A stretch of 10,465 nucleotides of DNA from positions 1 through 10,465 of the forward strand of contig CALAQQ010000289.1 in assembly GCA_937888485.1 (NCBI GenBank), in the 5' to 3' direction. The notes beneath the pieces are model-generated. The model had not been told where the DNA came from and searched no databases. It was given only the letters and a program-made list of their open reading frames with translations. Of the stretch, positions 1 to 5,279 are shown piece after piece (the first letter of the stretch is position 1; each line of letters opens with the position of its first letter). The translations under genes and the position numbers were made by a program. Source of the stretch: an uncultured Clostridia bacterium. GTDB lineage: Bacteria > Bacillota > Clostridia > Oscillospirales > Acutalibacteraceae.

Positions 1-95
1 ACAGGAACAAGTAGTGTAATATTAGTAGATGCAAATAATAAACCAACAACTCCAGCAATTATTAACGAACTAACTGCTTTTCTAGGTGTTCCCAT
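1..95 (-). other. AT-rich partial coding piece, hydrophobic peptide
   Basis: The minus strand is open through the left edge and reads in frame from an ATG at 95-93. It begins MGTPRKAVSS, followed by a hydrophobic run (LIIAGVVGLLF) typical of a membrane segment. Base composition drops sharply from the GC-rich HAD gene to AT-rich here, and the HAD homology stops at about the same point, so this looks like a different piece of DNA joined near 85-95. The reading frame continues from the HAD gene, which may be chance. The G-T-P-R followed by a membrane helix recalls a loop and helix of APC-type permeases, but this is weak and I do not assign a function. Confidence 0.3.
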
Positions 96-540
96 GATTG
101 TCTCCCTCACACCCGAGGAGATCACGTAGTGTTCCACATCCGCCCCGATACCGTTGCAGAATCCATTCATCAGGGAGAACCACCCCTTCACACCGGGGTG
201 GAACTCCACGTCCTTGCCCACATCGTTCAGAAGATCATGGGTCAGAGGTATCCCTCTCGATTCGGATTCCGATATCATCAGATGCAGGTACGCCACGATG
301 TCGTCGACCCAATGCTCCTCCATGTACTCGTCCGTCAGTTCCCAGAACTCCTTGGACAAAGAGCTCACAGCCCATGTTGTGGATGAAGAGCACACCCATG
401 GACGGATCCCCTGCACTGCTGAACAGCATATGCACAATGGGAATCACGAAGAAGGCGTAGTTCTGCACATCCTCGACGGAGAGTGTCCTGTCGAAATCGT
501 AGATCAACGCTACCTTCCTTCTTTGACCACAGGGTGACAT
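93..540 (-). pseudogene. HAD-family phosphatase, frameshifted and truncated
   Basis: Read on the minus strand from ATG 540, the N-terminus has the HAD motif I in KVALIYDFDRTLS (nucleophile Asp and Asp+2), followed by VQNYAF. The frame is lost at a TTT run (358-360): removing one T joins the first frame (IHNMGCEL) to a second frame, SKEFWELTDEYMEEHW, then DVEFHPGVKGWF and VEHYVISSG. The last holds the motif II Ser. This order (DFDxTLS, QxYAF, EFW, GVxxWF, EHYxISSG) matches a bacterial/archaeal HAD hydrolase family of unknown substrate. The motif III and IV regions that should follow are absent, because the homology ends near 95. The segment is about 55-60% GC in a sampled line, against about 37% in the clostridial genes. 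A sequencing or assembly indel at TTT, rather than true decay, would also explain the frameshift. Confidence 0.7.
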
Positions 541-735
541 GTCCTTTGTCCGGTAGTTCTAATGACCATATCAACTATGCGATTTCGGTATCGATGTTGG
601 TAAATATTTTCAAAATACAGAAATTTACCAATTTACTACGTATTCAGTATCGTATATGCGCAAATATTTATAAGAATAATACAATGTGTTACTATCCAGA
701 TAAGACCCGTATAGTAAGGTTGCCATGGGTGGCCA
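541..735. other. AT-rich spacer with TATA-like box and inverted repeat
   Basis: No credible gene lies between the end of the DUF3800-like fragment and the HAD start. On the minus strand, CTTATAAATA (674-665) resembles an archaeal TATA box. TTGGTAAAT (597-605) and ATTTACCAA (623-631) form a perfect 9-bp inverted repeat. Further left on the minus strand, no clear Shine-Dalgarno precedes the HAD ATG (the nearest purine run is AAAGGA, directly adjacent). A weak nested stem can be drawn at 706-749 (CCCG/CGGG, AGTA/TACT, GCCA/TGGC), but it may be chance. Confidence 0.45.
597..631. promoter_or_regulatory. 9-bp inverted repeat, possible operator or hairpin
   Basis: TTGGTAAAT and ATTTACCAA are exact reverse complements with a 17-base spacer. 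The repeat lies 57 bases upstream of the HAD ATG on the minus strand, just past where transcription would start if the TATA-like box at 674-665 is used. That position suits a repressor operator. There is no T-run on either side, so a terminator is less likely. Confidence 0.35.
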
Positions 736-906
736 TTAATACTTGCGGGCAACGGATACTTTCTTTACAACTTTATCCAAATAAGTAGGATTTGAACGTT
801 CGTATAGACGCCATATGGATCCAACGATATAGTCGATAATCTGAATGCACTTGCTCTGTTGAGATGGCTTCTTCTCACAATTTATAATGTTGCAATTATA
901 AGAAAT
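736..906 (-). pseudogene. C-terminal fragment of a DUF3800-like protein
   Basis: The minus strand holds a 56-codon open stretch ending in TAA (738-736), with no start codon. It reads NIINCEKKPSQQSKCIQIID, then YIVGSIWRLYERSNPTYL and ends KKVSVARKY. The pattern S-x-x-S-x-x-(I/L)Q-x-x-D-x-(I/V)-x-G-x-(I/V)-x-R-x-Y-E is what the last part of DUF3800 proteins looks like (a family with an RNase H-like fold). The composition is protein-like (charged and aromatic residues well spread) and it ends cleanly before the spacer, which supports real coding sequence. The 5' end is cut: an in-frame TAA at 909-907 lies where the clostridial metallophosphoesterase begins, so the two genes were joined here. The family call rests on pattern only. 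Confidence 0.5.
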
Positions 907-1316
907 TTATCCGAAATGCTCAGACAAAATGTTCCTTTGTCGTTTTCGGAAACGGGTTCTGCATAAACAAACATCGGTGATTCCTTGTATATTTCAAATT
1001 GTTCGTTATTTCCGAGTGCCGCTTCACCGTCGTGATTACCGAATGTCATGGTGAATGGAATATTTCTTTCTTCAAGAGGTTTTATTAATGCTTTAAGAGT
1101 GGAAACAACGTTTTTCTTTCCCTTCTCACCCATAAAGAACGATGAATAACCCTTAATCTGGTCGCCTGTAAAAACAACGAGGTCCGGTTTTTCTCTGTCA
1201 AGAGCTGCAGAGATGAGTTTTATTGTATCGGGAGAGACAGCCGGGATTTCCTGTGTATCGGCAATTTGCATTATTTTGAATTTGCCGTTGTTGAAATTCA
1301 AAGATTTGTTCTGCAT
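882..1316 (-). pseudogene. Metallophosphoesterase, N-terminal half only
   Basis: The ATG at 1316-1314 follows GGAGG (1326-1322) at normal spacing; a TTG further upstream lies before the RBS and is not used. The 144 residues carry the start of a calcineurin-like phosphoesterase. Motif I is at 20-22 as D-T-Q (Gln where most members have His), motif II is TGDQI (50-54) and motif III is FGNHD (92-96). The Asp/Gln/Asn metal-binding set suits the Dcr2/purple-acid-phosphatase-like branch. Family members run to about 280 residues or more and need a later H-x-H motif, which is missing here. Homology seems to stop at SISD (about 136), and the last residues, KFLIIATL, look like read-through into foreign DNA. 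The product would be inactive as written. The substrate cannot be inferred. It lies just downstream of prs in the same direction. Confidence 0.75.
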
Positions 1317-1340
1317 GGTAGCCTCCGTCAATATATAAAT

Positions 1341-1366
1341 ACCGCCGAGGTTAAAGCTTCGGCGGT
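1341..1366 (-). terminator. Stem-loop after prs
   Basis: ACCGCCGA (1341-1348) pairs perfectly with TCGGCGGT (1359-1366) over a 10-base loop, starting seven bases after the prs stop. On the minus strand it is followed by ATTTATATATT, a poor U-tract, so termination may be partial. The RBS of the next gene begins only about 15 bases further on. Confidence 0.7.
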
Positions 1367-1373
1367 AAAAAAT

Positions 1374-2561
1374 TTATTTTTCTATATGGCTTTCAAAACC
1401 GTACTTTGTAAGAAGCTTATGGATTCTGTCCTTAGGATCAAGAAGCTCACTGATTGAATCATCGTGGTTAAGTGTGTCGATGATATATGAGCAGTATTTT
1501 GACATATCAACGCTGACATACCATTCTCTTGAGAGAAGTTCAGGAGTAGAATAGATAAGATTGGTTGTGAATACCTTGGAAATAAGACCGTCTGCATAAG
1601 CCTTATCGAATGTTTCGAGACCGTTGCAGAAAAGGCCGAATGATGTGCATATGAAAATTCTGTTTGCTTTGAGTTCCTTGAGCTTTGTAGCAACTTCAAT
1701 CATCGAATCGCCCGAAGAAATCATGTCATCAATAATGATAACATCCTTGCCTTCAATGTTTGTGCCGAGGAATTCATGAGCAACAATGGGATTTCTGCCG
1801 TCAACAATAACAGAATAGTCGCGACGCTTATAGAACATGCCGAGTTCAAGACCGAGAACGTTTGCAAAATAGATGCATCTTCCCATACCGCCCTCGTCGG
1901 GTGAAATAACCATCATATGGTCTTTATCAATGTTAAGGTCGGGAATGTTTTTGCACATTGCCTTAATCATCTGATAAACAGGCTGAACGTTTTCAAATCC
2001 GCTCTGGGGAATTGCGTTATGCACTCTGGGGTCATGAGCATCGAATGTTATAATGTTTTCAACGCCGTAATTGATGCAAAGCTCACGAAGCATATCTGCA
2101 CAGTCAAGAGATTCTCTGCTTGAGCGTCTGTGCTGTCTGCCTTCATAAAGCATAGGCATAATGACGTTTATTCTTCTTGCTTTGCCTGCGATTGCACTGA
2201 TTGCTCTCTTGAGGTTTGCGTAGTGGTCATCAGGACTCATGGGAACATAACGACCGTACATTTTGTATTCAACACTGTAATTGAACGGGTCGCAGAGAAT
2301 GAAAACATCAAAACCTCTGACGGTCTGATTGATAACGCACTTGCCTTCGCCTGTACCGAATCTGGGGAATGAGGCTTTGATAATATATGTGTCTTTTTCG
2401 TAACCTGCAAACGGAAGAGTCAATTTATGTTCGCTTTCTCTTTCTTTTCTCCATTTGATAAGGTAATCATCGATTTTTTTTGCAGGACCTTCGCAACCGG
2501 GAAGAGCAATAATTCCGAGCTGACCTACAGGTATAGATGTGAAATCTTGATATTCAGGCAT
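1374..2561 (-). CDS. prs: Ribose-phosphate pyrophosphokinase (long form)
   Basis: Makes PRPP from ribose 5-phosphate and ATP in the cytosol, feeding purine, pyrimidine, His, Trp and NAD synthesis. The ATG at 2561 follows GGAGGA at good spacing. Visible landmarks: MLYEGRQHRRSSRES (137-151), matching the Arg-rich ATP/regulatory segment; DAHDPRVHNAIP (174-185), the usual D-x-H; PDEGGMGR (221-228), the family's P-D-x-G-x-x-x-R; and the PRPP-binding loop IIIDDMISSGDS (275-286). At 395 residues it is about 80 longer than the usual 310-320. The extra length is spread over the N-terminal half (CDPFNYSVEYKMYG is unlike the classical enzyme) and a C-terminal tail after 350. It is a divergent clostridial form. 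Activity is likely, but allosteric behaviour cannot be predicted. Confidence 0.9.
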   Translation of the reverse strand: MPEYQDFTSIPVGQLGIIALPGCEGPAKKIDDYLIKWRKERESEHKLTLPFAGYEKDTYIIKASFPRFGTGEGKCVINQTVRGFDVFILCDPFNYSVEYKMYGRYVPMSPDDHYANLKRAISAIAGKARRINVIMPMLYEGRQHRRSSRESLDCADMLRELCINYGVENIITFDAHDPRVHNAIPQSGFENVQPVYQMIKAMCKNIPDLNIDKDHMMVISPDEGGMGRCIYFANVLGLELGMFYKRRDYSVIVDGRNPIVAHEFLGTNIEGKDVIIIDDMISSGDSMIEVATKLKELKANRIFICTSFGLFCNGLETFDKAYADGLISKVFTTNLIYSTPELLSREWYVSVDMSKYCSYIIDTLNHDDSISELLDPKDRIHKLLTKYGFESHIEK

Positions 2562-2598
2562 GGCTTTTTCCTCCGATTTATGTTATAGAAACATTCTA

Positions 2599-2618
2599 CA
2601 ATATTTTACGAAATATTG
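2599..2618. repeat. Perfect 8-bp palindrome in the prs upstream region
   Basis: CAATATTT (2599-2606) and AAATATTG (2611-2618) are exact reverse complements around a 4-base loop, 38 bases upstream of the prs ATG. The motif ACGAAATATT in its right half (2608-2617) recurs in the same orientation at 2654-2663. The palindrome fills the spacer of a weak candidate minus promoter (TTTCAA-17-TAGAAT, -10 at 2598-2593), so an operator is possible. The rest of 2562-2740 is AT-rich with no gene. Confidence 0.4.
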
Positions 2619-2740
2619 AAAGATAATTATTGAATTTTAAGGTAAAAATTTTGACGAAATATTCAACTGTATTTTGGCTATTTTGCATATAATTGATAGA
2701 ACAACCACAATATTTGGTGAATTTAAGGCTCCAAACCGTA

Positions 2741-3940
2741 TCAACCGACATAGTTTCTGTCGATATTGATAACGGTAAAATATTTTTCATCGAGCTGTTT
2801 AACTCCGCATTCAACCATATTTCTGAAATCGTTTTCCGCAATTTTTCTCGGAAGAACAACATCAAAAATGAGGTTGGTGTGTGTCGGACCGTCAACAACC
2901 CTGAAATCATGCATTGATGCATCGGGGCATATGTTTTTGACAATTTCAGAAACCGAATTTTTCAGATCATGAGTTCTTTCGTCGTTTATAATCGGGTCCA
3001 TATGGATTGAAATTTCAATTCCGAGTTTTTCTTTAACAGTTCTCTCAATAAGGTCAATAGTGTCGTGGCTGTGAAGAATATCAACATCCGCAGGAACTTC
3101 AGCGTGAAGCGAGCCGATGATTTTAGAATGACCGTATGAATGAAGAACAAGGTCGTGAATACCGACTATTCCGTCAAAAGACATAACAAGTTCTTCAAGT
3201 TTTTCAACGGTTTCTTTTGCGGGAGGTTCACCGAGGAGGGGACCCATAGTTCCTTTTATAATGTCTATACCGGCATAAATAATAATCAGAGCAACAATAA
3301 TACCCATAATTCCGTCAACGGGGAAATCGGTGAATTTTGAAGAAACAAGAGCAATAAGAGAGCATGTTGTTGCAAGAATATCACCGATACTGTCGGTAAC
3401 AACAGCATCTACTGCAACTGAGTTCATCATTTTTCCGATTTTTCGGTTAAAAATGGCAAGCCATATCTTTCCGAAAATTGAGAATATGAGAACAATTACT
3501 GCGGGAACGCTGAAAATGACTGTTTCGGGATTTGTGAATCTGTCAATTGATGATTTTATCAGTTCAACGCCCATAATAAGAATAAAGAAAGCAAGAGTAA
3601 GTGCCGATATATATTCAACTCTTCCGTGACCGAAGGGATGTTCTTCATCCGCAGGTTTGCCTGAAATCTTGAATCCGACAAGATTTATTACTGATGAAAC
3701 CGCATCGAAAATATTATTTGCGCCGTCGGCAACAATCGAGATACTCTTTGTTATTGCTCCGAAAATCATCTTGAAAACAGAGAGAATTATGTTCAGAACA
3801 ATTCCGACTGTTCCGCTGAGGACACCGAGTTTCAGTCTGCCGTTTTCATCGGGTATAAGAGCAATTGACGATGCACCTTTACTGTTTTTGCGGGCATCAT
3901 TGTATTCTTTAAAAAACAGTCTTAAAAGCAAGTCTGTCAA
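2741..3940 (-). CDS. Cation diffusion facilitator, probable Mn2+ exporter
   Basis: Membrane antiporter that exports divalent metal in exchange for protons. I place the start at TTG 3940, because AAGGAG (3954-3949) lies eight bases before it; the GTG at 3949 overlaps that RBS. Six membrane segments fit residues about 40-230. The metal site reads N-x-x-x-D in helix 2 (N75, D79) and D-x-x-x-D in helix 5 (D183, D187). This Asn-Asp-Asp-Asp set is the one known from Mn2+-selective members such as pneumococcal MntE, in place of the zinc type with His. HPFGHGR (101-107) is the conserved loop after helix 2. After the usual cytosolic dimer domain (about 237-317), a second similar unit follows (about 322-399; compare GIHDLVL with MHDFRVV). 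The protein is therefore about 400 residues instead of about 300. Translated with mscS, five bases apart. Confidence 0.85.
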   Translation of the reverse strand: MTDLLLRLFFKEYNDARKNSKGASSIALIPDENGRLKLGVLSGTVGIVLNIILSVFKMIFGAITKSISIVADGANNIFDAVSSVINLVGFKISGKPADEEHPFGHGRVEYISALTLAFFILIMGVELIKSSIDRFTNPETVIFSVPAVIVLIFSIFGKIWLAIFNRKIGKMMNSVAVDAVVTDSIGDILATTCSLIALVSSKFTDFPVDGIMGIIVALIIIYAGIDIIKGTMGPLLGEPPAKETVEKLEELVMSFDGIVGIHDLVLHSYGHSKIIGSLHAEVPADVDILHSHDTIDLIERTVKEKLGIEISIHMDPIINDERTHDLKNSVSEIVKNICPDASMHDFRVVDGPTHTNLIFDVVLPRKIAENDFRNMVECGVKQLDEKYFTVINIDRNYVG

Positions 3941-3945
3941 ATAAA

Positions 3946-4803
3946 TCACTCCTTGGTAATATGAACATCAAGCTGATTGTAGGGGATAGAGATACCGTTT
4001 TTATCAAATGCAGTCTTTATAGATTCCTGCATATAATAGTAAACATCCCAATAATCGTTGCTTGAACACCAGATAAGACATGCTATGTTGATTGAACTTG
4101 CTCCGTGCTCCTTGATAGCGACAAGGGGTTCAGGGTCTGTTAAAATGCGGTTGTTTTCTGAGATAACCTGTCTGATAACACGCTTTGCTTTTTCAAAATC
4201 CGTGTCATAAGAAATTGAGAAAACAAGGTCAAGTCTGCGTCTGTCTTCAGCGTTGTAGTTAACGATATTGTTTGAAGTGATATATGAATTGGGAATTATA
4301 ACTCTTTTGTTATCAATAGTAATAAGAACGGTATACATAATCTTGATTTCGTGAACCTTACCGCTTGCAGTTCCGACATCAATATAATCTCCGCTTTTGA
4401 ACGGATGATTAACAAGAATCTGAACACCGCTTGCTATCTGACTGATGCTTGACTGAAGACCGATACCGGCGGTAATGCCTGCCGCACCAAGCGCAGTTAC
4501 GAAAGAATTAACATCAATTCCGATTGTTGACAGTGCAGAAAGTATAAAAACAAAATTCAGAATTAAGGTTATAACCGTTCTTATAAATGAATGAATAGAA
4601 GGGTCAACCCCTTTTGCGCTCATAGCTTTAACAACAAGCTGTCCGGTAAGTCTGGAAAAAACAACGCCTGCAACAATAATTATGATTGCCGCTAAAAAAG
4701 ACGGTGCTTTTTCGATTATAAGTGAAATTACAGCATCATAATTGCCTTCTTTTATAAGTTGTTCGATGTTGTTTTGCTCAGCGGAAAGAATGAATCCGTT
4801 CAT
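3946..4803 (-). CDS. mscS: Small-conductance mechanosensitive channel, MscS family
   Basis: Heptameric inner-membrane channel that opens on high membrane tension and releases solutes during osmotic downshock. The ATG at 4803 follows GAGGGAG. The 285 residues match E. coli MscS in length. Hydrophobic helices lie at about 30-50 and 72-96. The pore helix is LGAAGITAGIGLQSSISQIA (105-124), with the Gly/Ala packing pattern and the Q-S-S kink region. GVQILVNHPFKSGDYIDV (126-143) is the signature at the start of the beta domain, and a mixed alpha/beta cytosolic domain runs to the end. It is the first gene of a two-gene operon with the CDF transporter (TGA 3948-3946). Its promoter faces away from the tRNA-Leu promoter. 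Confidence 0.92.
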   Translation of the reverse strand: MNGFILSAEQNNIEQLIKEGNYDAVISLIIEKAPSFLAAIIIIVAGVVFSRLTGQLVVKAMSAKGVDPSIHSFIRTVITLILNFVFILSALSTIGIDVNSFVTALGAAGITAGIGLQSSISQIASGVQILVNHPFKSGDYIDVGTASGKVHEIKIMYTVLITIDNKRVIIPNSYITSNNIVNYNAEDRRRLDLVFSISYDTDFEKAKRVIRQVISENNRILTDPEPLVAIKEHGASSINIACLIWCSSNDYWDVYYYMQESIKTAFDKNGISIPYNQLDVHITKE

Positions 4804-4837
4804 TTAAATTCTCCCTCTTTGGAAATAAATTTACTTA

Positions 4838-4866
4838 ATTCTAATATATTTATACTTAAATTTCAA
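4838..4866 (-). promoter_or_regulatory. Sigma-A promoter of the mscS operon
   Basis: On the minus strand, TTGAAA (4866-4861) and TAGAAT (4843-4838) are separated by exactly 17 bases, each differing from consensus at one position. The predicted start near 4831 leaves a leader of about 28 bases before the mscS ATG. Confidence 0.65.
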
Positions 4867-4919
4867 TAGTCAATAATCCCGAAACTCAGAAATCTGGATG
4901 ATAAATTTTTTAAATACTG

Positions 4920-4948
4920 TTGACAAAATCGGATAAATTAATTATAAT
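4920..4948 (+). promoter_or_regulatory. Consensus sigma-A promoter of tRNA-Leu
   Basis: TTGACA (4920-4925), a 17-base spacer and TATAAT (4943-4948) match consensus at all twelve positions. Transcription should start near 4955, about 50 bases before the tRNA. Confidence 0.85.
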
Positions 4949-4968
4949 GTGAATGCTGGTTTAGTGTG

Positions 4969-4988
4969 AGTAGGTATATGAACCTGCT
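4969..4988 (+). other. Small hairpin in the tRNA-Leu leader
   Basis: AGTAGGT (4969-4975) can pair with ACCTGCT (4982-4988) using one G-U pair over a 6-base loop. A second copy, AACCTGC, follows at 4992-4998, so an alternative pairing exists. Possibly a processing signal for 5' maturation. Confidence 0.3.
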
Positions 4989-5005
4989 TTGAACCTGCAG
5001 AAGTT

Positions 5006-5092
5006 GCCGGTGTGGCGAAATCGGCAGACGCAAGGGACTTAAAATCCCTCGGTGGCAACACCGTACCGGTTCAAGTCCGGTCACCGGCACCA
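5006..5092 (+). tRNA. tRNA-Leu (UAA anticodon)
   Basis: Acceptor arms GCCGGTG (5006-5012) and CACCGGC (5082-5088) pair fully, with discriminator A at 5089 and an encoded CCA at 5090-5092. The anticodon stem AGGGA/TCCCT encloses the loop CTTAAAA, with anticodon TAA at 5040-5042. The long variable arm (CGGTGGCAACACCG) marks a class II tRNA, and the T-arm loop reads TTCAAGT. It decodes UUA, and UUG by wobble. Confidence 0.95.
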
Positions 5093-5093
5093 G

Positions 5094-5124
5094 AATGCCT
5101 TCCGCTTGCGCATTCGGGGGCATT
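5094..5124 (+). terminator. Stem-loop after tRNA-Leu
   Basis: AATGCCTTC (5094-5102) can form nine continuous pairs (two G-U) with GGGGGCATT (5116-5124). An alternative 6-bp stem, GAATGC/GCATTC (5093-5098/5110-5115), competes. No T-run follows, so it may be a weak terminator or a 3' processing structure. Confidence 0.4.
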
Positions 5125-5129
5125 AATTA

Positions 5130-5229
5130 ATGAATAATGAATAATTTGACGTTGATATAATATTATCTTGAATGAATGCAAGAGACAATTGTTATTTTAT
5201 TATATCAGTCAGAATTGTTCATTGTTCAT
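5130..5229. repeat. 100-bp element with long imperfect inverted ends
   Basis: The left end, starting ATGAATAATGAATAATT (5130-5146), matches the reverse complement of the right end AATTGTTCATTGTTCAT (5213-5229), apart from two transitions. The similarity continues inward through TGAC to an exact GATATAATA (left) and TATTATATC (right), giving about 32 bases of terminal inverted repeat around about 35 unique bases. There is no open frame and no clear target duplication. The size and structure fit a MITE-like or palindromic intergenic repeat. It sits between tRNA-Leu and the GDPD terminator. Confidence 0.6.
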
Positions 5230-5237
5230 TTTTTTAT

Positions 5238-5274
5238 AAAAAAACCGTCAAATCTTCATATGAAGACCTGACGG
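5238..5274 (-). terminator. Intrinsic terminator of the GDPD gene
   Basis: On the minus strand, CCGTCAGGTCTTCA (5274-5261) pairs along its length with TGAAGATTTGACGG, two of the pairs being G-U, and seven T follow (5244-5238). The G-U pairs form only in minus-strand RNA, which fixes the direction. Confidence 0.85.
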
Positions 5275-5279
5275 CATTT

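Noticed and set aside
98..537. Three plus-strand open frames in the GC-rich segment
   Set aside because: They are antisense to the HAD gene, Arg/Pro/Ser-rich or low in protein character, and explained by the GC-rich coding strand opposite.
706..749. Nested stem-loop as a structured RNA
   Set aside because: The stems are only 4 bp each with uneven internal loops, and the upper part overlaps the end of the DUF3800-like coding fragment. I see no support beyond chance.
483..788. Plus-strand open frame of 101 codons
   Set aside because: It spans the HAD 5' end, the spacer and the DUF3800-like fragment in antisense, with no RBS and no recognisable pattern.
2596..2943. Minus-strand open frame of 115 codons overlapping the end of the CDF gene
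   Set aside because: Mostly an out-of-frame shadow of the CDF gene running on into AT-rich intergenic DNA, with no RBS.
3941..3949. GTG at 3949 as the start of the CDF transporter
   Set aside because: It overlaps the AAGGAG ribosome binding site. TTG 3940 is at the right distance from it.
4938..5123. Minus-strand open frame of 61 codons containing VTGLEPVRCCHRG
   Set aside because: It is the antisense of tRNA-Leu and its flanks. This peptide pattern is a familiar false protein produced by tRNA genes, and there is no RBS.
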